From Diphasiastrum complanatum (taxonomy: Eukaryota > Streptophyta > Lycopodiopsida > Lycopodiales > Lycopodiaceae), in the NCBI GenBank assembly GCA_029204225.1, contig CM055095.1, forward strand, positions 49,670,841-49,734,840: a DNA stretch of 64,000 nucleotides. Direction: 5' to 3'. A program made the translations under genes and the position numbers. The notes below the pieces were generated by a model. That model did no database searches. It was not told where the DNA came from and worked only from the letters and a program-made list of their open reading frames with translations. Positions 20,616-29,989 of this stretch are shown piece by piece. Numbering within the stretch: position 1 is the first letter of the stretch; the number at the start of each line of letters is the position of its first letter.

Positions 20616-21710
20616 TCATTGATTTTTTGTACCTCTCAAGTATCTTAAGGTCCACTTTACTCCTTCCCAATGCTCCTTGCTGGGATTAGCCATAAATCTG
20701 CTGACCACTCCCACTGCATGTGCAATATCGGGCCATGTGCTTACCATAGCATACATAAGGCTGCCCACTGTTGATGCATACAGAGTCTTTCCCATAATAG
20801 CTTTTTCTTCTTCCGTTTTGGGGCGCATGGTGACGCTGGGTTTTAAATGAGGGGGTAGAGGTGTGCTCACAGGTTTTGCATTCATCATATTGAATCTTTC
20901 AAGTACTTTACCAATGTACTTTCTTGTGACAGCCAAAGTAGTTTCCTTTTCCGGTCCCTCTTGATTCTCATGCCCAAAATTTGATTTGCTGCCCCTAAAT
21001 CTTTCATGGCAAAAGTTTTTGCAAGCTGAGATTTCAGTCCTCTCAGCTCATGCATATCATTTCTTGCAAGTAGCATATCATCCACATATAGGATGAGAGT
21101 AAGCTGGCTGCCATTTTCTGCTCTTTTTGTATACAAGCAGTGATCTGAACTGCTTCTCATAAACCCCTGTGCAAGCATGGAAGTATCAAATTTTTTGTAC
21201 CACATGCGTGGCGCCTGCTTGAATCCATACAAGCTCCTTTGGGCTTACATACGAGGTGTTCCTTTCCTGGCACTTCATAGCCTTCGGGCTGCTGCATGTA
21301 GAGATCCTCTTCCAACTCACCATGTAGGAACGCTGTCCGGACATCAAGCTGTTCCAACTCTAAGTCCATATTTGCAGCTACCCCAAGAAACACTCTAAGT
21401 GTAGACATCTCACAACCGGGGAGAAGATCTCATCGTAATCAACCCCCTTTTTCTGTGCAAAGTCTTTGGCGACAAGCCTGGCTTTGTGCCTCGGTGATTG
21501 TCCATTCTCGCCATGCTTGAGCTTGTAGACCCATTTGTTTGCTAAGGCTTTCCTACCATTTGGCAGTTTTTCCAAACTCCATGTATTGTTTTCCATGAGG
21601 GAGTTCATCTCCTCATCCATGGCAGACTCCCACTTGATTTTATCCTCTCTTTCACATGCTTCTTGAAAGCAGGACGGCTCACCCTCATCCGTGAGCTTGA
21701 CATGGTGCAT
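20616..21710 (-). pseudogene. Copia-5 reverse transcriptase
   Basis: Four overlapping frames cover the RT: 21,710-21,378 (KWVYKLKHGENG, HKARLVAKDFAQKKGVDY), 21,408-21,157 (QLDVRTAFLHGELEEDLYM), 21,232-20,885 (MYGFKQAPRMWYKKF, then LYVDDMLLARND) and 20,936-20,616 (VGSLMYAMVSTWPDIAHAV). The YVDD active site is intact. At least three single-base-type frame changes divide an otherwise well-preserved RT, so the copy may be fairly young, or the frame breaks may be partly assembly errors. Confidence 0.9.
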
Positions 21711-21732
21711 ATCTCTGTGGCTGCCTTTGGGG

Positions 21733-22347
21733 TCATGTAGACCTCCGAACCCAATGGTCTACTTGTTCCGGTGGCTGTTCATCCTCTATGTGCTGCTGTC
21801 CAACCTGTACACCATCATTCCTACCAACACCATCTTCATGCAGATCCTCTCTCGCATGTCTATTGGCTGGCTGCTCCAGAATTGGTACTTGAGGTTGACG
21901 AGTTGGCTGCTCTCCCTCTTTGAATACCACCCTTCTAACTTCCTGCTGAGTGGCGTCTTTCTTGAGCATGCATTGCTCATTGAAGACTACATTTCTGCTC
22001 CTTACCAATTTCCTTGTCTCGGGGTTCCATAGGCGATAGCCCATTTCACCGTCCTCTCCATAACCCATAAAGATACACCGTCTTGACTTCATGTCAAGTT
22101 TGGTGCGCTTCTCCTCAGGCACATGCATGAATGCTTCACATCCAAATACTCGGAGATGCTTGTATGAGGCTGGCCTCCCCGACCATGCCTCTTCCGGTAT
22201 ACCCCCATCAAGTGCTTTGTTCGGGAACCTATTGATAACATGGGTTGCTGTTTTTAGAGCTTCACCCCAAAAGTGTTTGGATAGGCCTGCTGTAGACAGC
22301 ATGCTATGGACCCTTTCCATTATGGTGCGGTTCAACCTCTCAGCCAC
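21733..22347 (-). pseudogene. Copia-5 integrase, C-terminal part
   Basis: The frame picks up at the catalytic Glu block (GVAERLNRTIMERVH, with an adjacent frame change near 22,360). It continues with KHFWGEALKTATHVINRFPN, LRVFGCEAFMHVPEEKR, KSRRCIFMGYGEDGEMGYRL and SRNVVFNEQCMLKKD, then the hydrophilic linker to RT. All blocks of a copia integrase C-terminal half are present. Confidence 0.9.
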
Positions 22348-22997
22348 ACCGTTCTGTTGCGGTGCCCCGGCACAGTCAACTCTCTTTTAATCCCTTTCTC
22401 TTGCTTGAAAGCATTGAATACTTTTGAGCAAAACTCCCCTCCATTATCCGTCCTCAAGCATTTGAGAGACTTTCCAGACTGGTTTTCTGCAAATGCCAAG
22501 AACCTTTTGAAGACATCAAACACATCACCTTTGTGCTTGATCGGGTAAGCCCACACCTTCCATGTGGCATCATCTATAAAAGTTACAAAGTAAGAAGCCC
22601 CTCCAAGAGACTTCTCGGGCACTGCTCCGCAAACATCTAAGTGTATGAGCTCAAGTGCCGAGTTGATGGGTGTGTCGAAAGGTGTCCCATCTAGTTTCTC
22701 CAAATTTACGGCTCCATGACTAAGAATTTCTTTGATCCGATAAGGACCTTCGCCTGTGAATTTTAATTTCCCCTTGATCGCCTTGGTTTTATACATCAGA
22801 ACTAGATCTCTGGATCGAAGATCTTTGTTTTGTAACCTGCGATCGTGCCATGCTTTGCGTCTTTCCTTTTCAGCTGCCAGTGCATGCACAACTAGTAAGC
22901 GTGTTTCACACAGCTTATGCAGAGCTTCATGGCGTAATTGTAGAGATCTGGATTCATCAAGGCGTTGCATTGTGGCAATCCTTAATGAAGGGACCAA
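22332..22997 (-). pseudogene. Chimeric frame: gypsy integrase C-terminal region joined to copia integrase core
   Basis: One open 221-residue frame has two unlike halves. Residues ~1-112 (PSLRIATMQRLDESRSLQ, RRKAWHDRRLQNKDL, RDLVLMYKTK, then GPYRIKEILSHGAVNLEKLD) match the C-terminal region of Ty3/gypsy integrase (the DLVLLYDS...GPYxVxxxxxxG...DG block). Residues ~113-221 (LELIHLDVCGAVPEKSLGG, then SYFVTFIDDATWKVWAYPIK, LRTDNGGEF) are a copia integrase core with both catalytic Asp residues. The join is in frame at PINSALELIHLD. The gypsy part replaces the end of the copia gag-pre-integrase zinc region. The frame then shifts at TVPG before the Glu block. Confidence 0.85.
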
Positions 22998-23740
22998 AAA
23001 CTGACATTACAGCAAATGCAATGTTCACAAAAAGGTAAATTACAGTCTTGAAGGTCTAAAATCCTTTTTAAATTGGACAGCACCTTTAAGCCTGTTTGGC
23101 TCAAGTGCCCGAGCCTCTTATGCCAAAGCTCGATTGGTGTCTCCCCTTCCGTAACTGCTACTATGCCTCCTCTCACTGTTTTGACATTTATAGTATAAAG
23201 TGTGCCCCTCCGTAAGCCCTTTGCAATCACGAGTAACCCCTTTGATATTTTCCATGCTTGGTCTCCAAAGCTGGTGGTACACCCATCATCATCCAACATC
23301 CCGGTGGATATAATCTTAAGTGTGGGCACATGCCTTACATTTTTGAGCATGTAAATTTGCATGTTTTCAAGGCTGAGTTTTACATCTCCCATCCCAACTA
23401 TGTCGCACGGATAGTTGTTGCCTAAGAACACCCTACCAAAAGTCCCGCTTTTGTATGCTGAGAACCAGTCCCTACACGTGGTTACATGGTATGAGACTCC
23501 GGAATCTATGACCCAAGCTTGACTTAAGGCTGATTCCGTGGTGGTAAGAAATACCTTATCAAAAGAGGTTGTGAGCAGCACATCACCATCTATGCTGTCC
23601 ATGTCGTGAAGAGTGTTGGCCTCACTTGAGTTGGCCTCTCCTTCTTTTTGTTTTCCTTTTCCTCCTTTGCCTTTATTCTCCTTGTCCTTGTCTTTGTCGT
23701 TTTCATGCTCTCTTTTCCAAAACCTGCAGTCCTTTTTCAT
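22982..23740 (-). pseudogene. Copia-5 protease and gag-pre-integrase
   Basis: The frame begins in the gag tail just after the knuckle (MKKDCRFWKREHEND, a run of KDKDKENKGKGGK). It contains the protease motif AWVIDSGVSYHVT and continues to ELWHKRLGHLSQTGLKVLSN and NLPFCEHCI, the first part of the zinc-binding pre-integrase domain. The usual DSGA is DSGV. At FCEHCI the copia sequence stops and gypsy-derived sequence begins (about 23,010). Confidence 0.88.
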
Positions 23741-23770
23741 GTAGCCTTTCCTACCACAATGAAAGCACTT

Positions 23771-24578
23771 TTAATGCCTGTCCTTTGCCTTTGACTTAGA
23801 CCTTGACCTGTCTTTGTCGTGGTCTTGGTCCCTTTTAGGCTTCCTTCCTCTTTCCGATGTAGTTAAGGCATCTCCGGACTTAGAGTCCGCGTATGACTTT
23901 CGCCTCAGCTCCTCATTGAGTAGAGATCCAACCACATCGTCAAATTTAAGGGTACCTCCTGGGGCTGCATTGCTCATGGCGACAACAAGATTGTCCCATG
24001 CATCAGGCAGCGAACACATCAGAAGAATGGCTTTCCTTTCATCCTCAAGATTTATCTTGACGGATGCAAGTTGACTGCAGATTACATTGAAGCCGTTGAG
24101 ATACTCAGCAACCGAGGTGCCTTCTCCCGTCTTCAGATTGTAGAGCTTCTTCATGAGGAAGACTTTATTTGACTTCATGCTTGCGTCTTGTGGGCGTTGT
24201 CGCAAATGATACTAACCCAAGAAACAGGCTAGCCATCCATCCTTTGCAAACATTGAGTCGTTTAGTTGCCGTTCACATGCGAGTACTTGAACTGCAAATC
24301 CGCCCCACAGATTCTGTAGTCCTCTTTGTTTGATGGTATCAGCCTTCAAAAGAAAAGGTTCCTTCTCGAGCCATCAGCTCCTTGTATCACAAGCAATCAT
24401 GCAAACCAGGCAAAGCACGAGTACTAAGACTCACCACGAATACATACAAGTTCCTGGCTGCCCCTCCGATGGGCAGGTAGAGGTCCTTCTGCACCAAGAC
24501 ATCTTCCATCTGTAGTTTCCACAGGGCAAAGTTCTTGCCATCAAATTTCTCTAGGTCATGAGTTGATGAACCGCCCAT
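23771..24578 (-). pseudogene. Copia-5 gag
   Basis: The N-terminal frame (24,578-24,387) reads MGGSSTHDLEKFDGKNFALW, then KLQMEDVLVQKDLYLPI, a typical copia gag start. The next frame (24,205-23,771) reads LYNLKTGEGTSVAEYLNGFN and LLMCSLPDAWDNLVVAMSN, then a charged tail (RDQDHDKDRSRSKSK) and a stop just before the zinc knuckle (FHCGRKGYMKKDC). The two parts are separated by about 180 bp without an open frame, which contains a stop-rich or inserted piece. Confidence 0.85.
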
Positions 24579-24599
24579 TTTGAAAATGAATATTACTTT

Positions 24600-25020
24600 T
24601 TTTTTCTTTCTTTTGGTTTATGGACAGCTCCTGGCCACTGCCTTGTGGACAGCTCCTGGCCTTTTGATTTGGGCCGCCTTCACAAAAAACAAAGGCCCCT
24701 GGTAGTATTGTGCACACCTGACCAATAGCGCCCTGCTTCCTGGTCGCTTTCTGACCCCGTCACTCACCTGGTCTCCTGGCCTGTCGCTCACCTGGTCTCC
24801 TGGCCCGTTGCTCACCTGAGCTCTTGGCCTGTCGCTCACCCTGCTCTCCTGGCTCGTCGCTCCCCCTGCTCTCCTGGCCTGTGGCTCACCTGCTCTCACT
24901 GGCATGGGGCTTTTGGCCGCCACCAAGTTCAACGGATGACGCGTGTCCCAGGTGTCCCTTCTGATGCTGCCTGCCATCCTGCCCGCCCTGCCCGGACCTC
25001 TTCTTTGCCTGCTTGCCAGG
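24600..25020 (-). repeat. Copia-5 leader with GC-rich 24-bp minisatellite
   Basis: From about 24,740 to 24,915 a ~24-bp unit (CTCCTGGCCTGTCGCTCACC with small variants) repeats roughly six to seven times. It is far more GC-rich than its surroundings. Read on minus it gives a repeating peptide (GDQVSDRP), but I treat this as a by-product. It lies upstream of the gag ATG where the untranslated leader should be. GGACAGCTCCTGGCC is also duplicated at about 24,625 and 24,647. Confidence 0.65.
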
Positions 25021-25197
25021 TGATCTCCATTCTTTATCCCATAATATTTCTCAATAACTTATTATCTTCACATATATAGCCCAAGTGCACCTCACTCATA
25101 CGCATGTGTGTGCACAAGCTTGGCCTAGTGGTCCCGGCATGGCGCCAACACAGGTGGCGCCGACGCCCAGGCGGTCCCGGGCGCCTCGGTGGTCCCG
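25021..25197. other. GC-rich stretch at the copia-5/gypsy-2 junction
   Basis: The stretch includes GGCGCCAACACAGGTGGCGCC, an imperfect palindrome near 25,142, and GGTCCCGGGCGCC runs. It has no recognisable gene and is not the copia-5 LTR seen at 19,744-20,059. It could be part of a truncated 5' end or a separate small insert. Confidence 0.4.
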
Positions 25198-26605
25198 ACT
25201 GTGTGCTAGTACAGGGATGGTTGCATGCTCACAGTCAATCTTTCAATCAAAGTCAAGTACGTTATGAGTGGACCTAGTGTCAAGCAGAACACACCTTCAT
25301 ACCACACAACTGTCCAGTCATAACAATCAAGAAGAACCTAGAAATTGATACATGTGTTGCATCGTTTTAAACAATTGTGGCAAAAGAAATAACATCAACC
25401 TTACCTGATCATCGACACTTTCACAAGGTGAAGAATACTTCCCTGGAGTTCATCCTGCTCCAGCTCTTCAATGGCCATAGGTGCTCGTGCCTGCTTCACT
25501 AGCAAATTGCATGAAGTCCGCATTGGATTCCGCGGACCTTCCTTCCACATGCATCCTACCAAAAGTAACCAAAGCAAAACTTTCTCATTTGGAACACCCT
25601 TGGTCTTGCAACATTAGCAACAAAGATCGCTGGCCCCTTCCGAATATCGGATTGCCCATACAATCGTTGTCCCTAGAAGCTACAGCTACTTGTCGCATCG
25701 AAGGACGCTGACCTCTTTGGACATTAGACCGCCCATACAATCCTTTGTCCTCGGAAGCCCCTGCTCCTCCTTTCAGGTCACTTGAAACTTGCCTTTGCAC
25801 AGATTGACTTTTAAACCTTTTGAGCCTCTGGTTACCCCAAGACCCAAAAAACCGCCTGAACCTTATTACCGTGTTTCAACAACAGAGCTATTTGAACTGC
25901 TCCTTGGAGGCTATGAGTTTGCTTCTTTACAACGAAAGGTTTTGAGACTTCCATACAAGTCCTCCACAAAATGAAACACTGGAATAATCATATCGAGGAC
26001 CTTGATGTCTTCAATTGTTCAAAGATTTGTTGAAATATGGCCTCCATAGCATCCACCTTAGCTGCCACTTCTTCAACCCTGGTTAATCTGGTGCTAGTAC
26101 CCTCATGTGGATCCATAATTATGGCTTTCCAAACCTGCCAACCCAAGTTGAGGTCTAAAATGAGAGTAATCAGGTGTTTTTCGCTCACAAAACCCTCTTC
26201 TGAAGCATGTAGTAGGTCTGTCCTGGCTGGAACAGCCTTCAATAGCCCTTATTTTCCTTGCAAATCCATCAAATTCATAGAAATCAAGTATCCCTACACC
26301 ATGCCACAGCAGTACACAGCCAACCACAGGTTAATAGGGTGATTTCATCGACAATTTGAGGTAAAGATCGAAGCCTCTTTGCTCCCAGCTGTCAACGCTG
26401 GTCCTGCAGCCTTCAAACCAGATTTTTGGGGCTCAAAGCATCATATTTTCCAACTTAATTAATGCCCAAATTCCTTTTACAGTGCAGCGCTGGCCTATAG
26501 CCTAGTTCTGGCTCCAAGTCTTCAGTGTCCTTCAATCAGTGCTGGTCCTGTGGGCTTCAATCCTCAAATTCTTTGGCAGCCCTCTTCTCAGCAACCTTTG
26601 CTCTG
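25197..26605 (-). pseudogene. Gypsy-2 gag and protease remnant
   Basis: After the primer site the minus frames 26,327-26,103 and 26,242-25,988 encode a gag N-terminal part (RLTRVEEVAAKVDAMEAIFQ, coiled-coil-like). 25,800-25,585 gives a basic, Gly/Arg-rich nucleocapsid part similar to gypsy-1 gag. The protease GQLC block near 25,300 is recognisable by alignment to 15,777-16,058, but its catalytic motif is not intact. Copia-5 cuts it off from RT. Confidence 0.7.
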
Positions 26606-26613
26606 ATACCAAA

Positions 26614-27306
26614 TGTCAGACTCCAAATCACTTCACTTAAAACCTAGCTTATCCCGTGCGCAGCAATCAGCAATGTCGATCCCTGTCGATTTCCCTGCAT
26701 GTACAAATATCAAAGCACACGAACCATGGTGGAGCTGGCTGCCTTGTCTCCTCCCAACCTTTGCTGCATAGATTAAGAGAGAGGAATGGCTCACTTTATG
26801 CACAACCCTCAAGCACCCCTTAACTCTGACCTTTCCTAATGTCGACACATGGCCAATTCCATGCACAGTCGACACTTGCCACTTGGCAATACCTTGACAC
26901 ATAGGCAAGTGAGTAGGCTGACATGTGTCACTCATACACTGGACCAAGTGTCCTAGTGAGCTTGTGACACGTGTCATGTTTGACCGGTCAACCCTGACAT
27001 GTGTCACTCATTCACTGGACCAAGTGTCCCAATGAGCATATGACACTTGTCTCGTTGACTAGTCAACTCTCCTACTTTTTAGGAGGTCAGTCCAGCCACT
27101 CCTAATAAATGACCTAGTACCCCATGCCAAAGCTGAGCATGAGTCTTTGAGGTCCAATGCCAACAAATTACAATTTATTTACAATTTACTTACAAAAGTC
27201 ACCACAGGCCGGTGAATTAGCCATTTCAGTAATTACAATAATTACAAAACGTACATGTATCTCTGAAAACTGTAAATAATTGGGACAGGGAGTAAAGGCT
27301 CTAACA
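26614..27306 (-). repeat. Gypsy-2 5' LTR (693 bp) and primer site
   Basis: On minus: TGTTAGAGCC...GAGTCTGACA, followed directly by TTTGGTATCAGAGC (26,600-26,613), a Met-tRNA-type primer site. It contains a tandem ~76-bp unit (26,921-26,996 and 26,997-27,072) with ACTGGACCAAGTGTCC and GACACGTGTCA words in U3. Confidence 0.9.
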
Positions 27307-27607
27307 GAATGCCTGGCAAGGCTCACACTAGATCCCCTCAAGCACCCCTTAACCTGACACATCCTGAACGTCAACACATGGCAAACTTCATGCACAGTCT
27401 ACACTTGCCACTCGGTAATACCCTGACACATAGGTGAGCTACTAGGTAGACTATTTGACACGTGTCACTCATACACTTGACCAAGTGTCCCAAGGAGCAT
27501 ATGACACGTCTTGTTGACCAGTCCATTGACCATCTGACAAGTGTCACTCATGCACTGGAGCAAGTGTCCCAGTGAGCATATGACGTGTCTTGTTGACTGG
27601 TCAACCC
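27307..27607 (-). repeat. Gypsy-1 minus LTR, middle piece
   Basis: Its minus-strand end (CTTGCCAGGCATTC) is the exact upstream neighbour, in the plus gypsy-1 LTR (13,655-13,680), of the piece at 17,107-17,238. Its other end (GGTCAACCC at 27,599-27,607) continues at 29,595 (AACCCTCCCGGC) beyond copia-6. It carries a tandem unit of about 79 bp (starting 27,458 and 27,537). Confidence 0.85.
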
Positions 27608-28064
27608 TGTAGGAAAACAAGAGTCAAGTCACCAAGATCTAGTTATCAATCTATCTCCACAAGAAACAAGAGAGAAGAGGCTGGGCGCCCAACTCTAAGA
27701 GAGAGAGAGAGAGAGAAAATAGCAACAAGAGCAATGGAGAGCAATGCTTAGCCAAACTGAAAAATGTGACACAATAACAATAAGCCAATATGTACTCTAC
27801 CTACTTACTGACTGTAGGGCACTCCCAAAAGTCAAGAAAGGGCCCTAAACCAAATTAGACCCCTAAGGACCCACAAGTCAGTACATGACCAAAATTGGGT
27901 CCAACTGAACTTAAGACAAACTTACGATGGCCTAAATAACTAAATACCCATGGTTACACAAATCTCGACCTTTTGGGTCAAAGTAACCTATGGATTAACT
28001 TCAACATAGTCATTTATTTCTAACACCCTCCTTAAATGACAATGCAGAAAAACTGAAATCTTCA

Positions 28065-28543
28065 CTATGTAATAAAACCACCACGTGGTATGAAATTTAA
28101 AGCTTTGCATAAAGCTTCAAATCTGACTCTAGGCAATGCCTTAGTGAAGAGGTCCGCAATATGAAATCTCTCCCAAACAAAGTGATAATGGATCTTGATG
28201 TGCTTCGTCCTCACATGAAAAACAGGATTCCGTGCAATGGCAATAGCACTTTGACTATCACTCAAGATAAGAGTGGCTGAGGGCTCGCCAAACTTCATGT
28301 CAACAAGTAGTCTTCTCAGCCATAAACACTCCGTTGTGGAGTAATGGAAACAAATTGAGCATCCTCAATTATCTCATCAATATTGAGAAGCTCCTCACAA
28401 AGATCCTTGATCTTCGACAAGTGATTGGTCACTTGATCGCCTTCTTGCACACTAAACAAAGAAGCGATAGCTTCCAATTCTTTAGCCATTACCTCCAACA
28501 AAATTTCAGCTTGTAGTAGATAGGAAAGAGAGCCTTTCCACAA
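28065..28543 (-). pseudogene. Copia-6 interior: gag scrap joined to RNase H tail
   Basis: 28,543-28,316 includes LFSVQEGDQVTNHLSKIKDL, then CEELLNIDEIIED, a copia gag segment. 28,298-28,065 is the end of RNase H (LSDSQSAIAIARNPVFHVRT, KHIKIHYHFVWERF, ADLFTKALPRVRFEALC). Protease, integrase and RT between them are absent. Confidence 0.85.
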
Positions 28544-28549
28544 CCAAAT

Positions 28550-29200
28550 CTACTCAAAAAATTTGCAGCAAACAAAGAGCTGAAAGTAGGAGCACAAGAT
28601 GTCTTTCAATCTGCAACCAAAGTGCCCAAAGGATAATGGAAAGATGGTTGTCTTTCTGCACAAAAAAACCAGCTTCTTGAAAATTAGGTTAGCTTCGAAT
28701 GAAGCCTACACCGAAACCCAATTAGGAAGCCAAATAGTGTGATCAACATACACTCTAATAGGTCTGTTGAAAGCGCCCTACTGCTTGCTGAGAATCTACA
28801 AATTTCCAGCCACAAGTTGACCTAACCCTGAATAGGGTTTGCTGAATTTTGGGCACCCTCCTACACAAATGCAAACCTGAAAACAAAAACAGCAAGATAA
28901 GGAGACACCACAACCAATAATCAGTAGCAGATTTTTGGACGTCCTCTTCCAAACAAAACTTGCTGAAAACTGGTTGCATAAAAATCAGATTTGAGATTCT
29001 GATTTTTGGGTGCCACAAATTGCTCCTCCAAGATCTTTGATGGGCGCCCTCCATCAACCTGAAAAGAGACAAAAAAGCTGATCCAAACTCCAGTTGGAAA
29101 GATCAGCAGCATGCTGAAATTTCAGAACAAAAAGTAGAAAAGCTCCTCTTTTGGTAGGGCGCCAACATACAAGCTTGCTGTAGATTCGGTAGCTCTGATA
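28550..29200 (-). other. Copia-6 interior, remaining leader-side sequence
   Basis: No copia domain is visible in this part, which lies between the primer site and the gag scrap. Frames such as 29,072-28,755 do not match any family I know. It is probably an untranslated leader or filler sequence. Confidence 0.4.
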
Positions 29201-29599
29201 CGATGTAGGAAAGCAAGAGTCAAGTCACCAAGATTTAGTTATCAATCAATCTCCACAAGAAACAAGAGAGAAGGGGCTGGGCGCCCAACTCCAAGAGAGA
29301 GAGAGAGAAAACAACAACAAGAGCAATGGAGAGCAATGCTTAGCCAAATTGAAAAATGTGACACAATAAGCCAACATGTACTCTACCTACTTACTGACTG
29401 TAGGGCACCCCAAAAGTCAAGATAGGGCCTCTAAACCAAATTAGACCCCTAAGGACCCACGAGTCAGTACATGTCCAAAATTGGGTCCAACTGAGATGGC
29501 CTAAATAACCAAATACCCATGGTTACACAAGTCTCGACCTTTTGGGTCAAAGTAACCTATGGATTAACTTCAGCATAGCCATTTATTTCTAACAAACCC

Positions 29600-29817
29600 T
29601 CCCGGCTTTTTAGGAGGTCAGTCCAACAGAATCTCATGAGACCTAGCATCCCCTTAGCCATCTCAGTATTAGTCACTACAACTGATATTTCCATTGCAAT
29701 TTCCAATTGTCTCCACAAGCTGGTGACTTAGCCATTTACAATCTAATAATTACAATTTACAGTTTACATTAGGCAAAGGAATTCAAAGGACATGTGACAA
29801 TGTGAGACCTCAAAACA
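29600..29817 (-). repeat. Gypsy-1 minus LTR, upstream piece
   Basis: On minus it starts TGTTTTGAGGTCTCACATTG and ends CCTCCTAAAAAGCCGGGAGG. It aligns with the first ~230 bp of the plus gypsy-1 LTR (GTCACCAGCTTGTGGAGAC versus GTCATCCGCTTGTGGAGAC). It completes the LTR split by gypsy-2 and copia-6. Confidence 0.8.
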
Positions 29818-29989
29818 TTTCTCAACTCGTCATGAACTTTAAGCCTTTTAACAATCTCTTGAATGCTACTCGCAATTCGGCATGGTTGTCACCCATGATT
29901 GAGGGCCCATAAAATAGTTACCTTCATCTCAAGACACACTACTCTTTGGGTTTGTTCAAAAATATGCCGTTAAATTACTTTTGAAATAT

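Larger units (their letters stand above)
19744..25197 (-). mobile_element. Copia-5: near-complete Ty1/copia element nested in gypsy-2
   Basis: From right to left: a GC-rich leader, gag, zinc knuckle, protease, gag-pre-integrase, a gypsy-derived segment, integrase, RT, RNase H, a polypurine tract and the 3' LTR. No matching 5' LTR is seen at the right end. Gypsy-2 homology resumes at about 25,197, where CTGTGTGCTAGTACAGGGAT aligns with the gypsy-1 protease near 15,860. That right boundary is therefore inferred from where the gypsy sequence restarts. Frames are broken at several points. Confidence 0.8.
17239..27306 (-). mobile_element. Gypsy-2: chromovirus-type Ty3/gypsy element with nested copia-5
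   Basis: Two near-identical minus LTRs (17,239-17,949 and 26,614-27,306) enclose, from right to left, primer site, gag, protease, a ~5.4 kb copia insertion, RT, RNase H, integrase zinc domain and a chromodomain. Flanks are GTATG (17,234-17,238) and GAATG (27,307-27,311), a 5-bp target duplication with one mismatch. Both flanks continue into complementary parts of one gypsy-1 LTR. The integrase core and the protease-to-RT link are missing or displaced. The coding parts are heavily mutated. Confidence 0.85.
27608..29594 (-). mobile_element. Copia-6: internally deleted copia element with perfect target duplication
   Basis: Two LTRs (27,608-28,025, 418 bp; 29,204-29,594, 391 bp) start TGTTAGAAATAAATG and end CCTACA on minus. 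Both sides carry the 5-bp duplication AACCC (27,603-27,607 and 29,595-29,599). A polypurine tract (AAGGAGGG) precedes the 3' LTR and a primer-site-like CGTATCAGAGCT follows the 5' LTR. The ~1.2 kb interior has only an RNase H tail and a gag scrap, so it moved with proteins from elsewhere or was deleted after insertion. Confidence 0.93.

Noticed and set aside
24618-24977. 119-residue minus frame with GDQVSDRP peptide repeats
   Set aside because: It is a by-product of the 24-bp minisatellite in the copia-5 leader. There is no start context, domain or relation to gag.
19744-25197. Intact, autonomous copia-5
   Set aside because: Although all domains are visible, gag, pre-integrase, integrase, RT and RNase H have frame breaks, the pre-integrase domain is replaced by gypsy sequence, and no 5' LTR is found.
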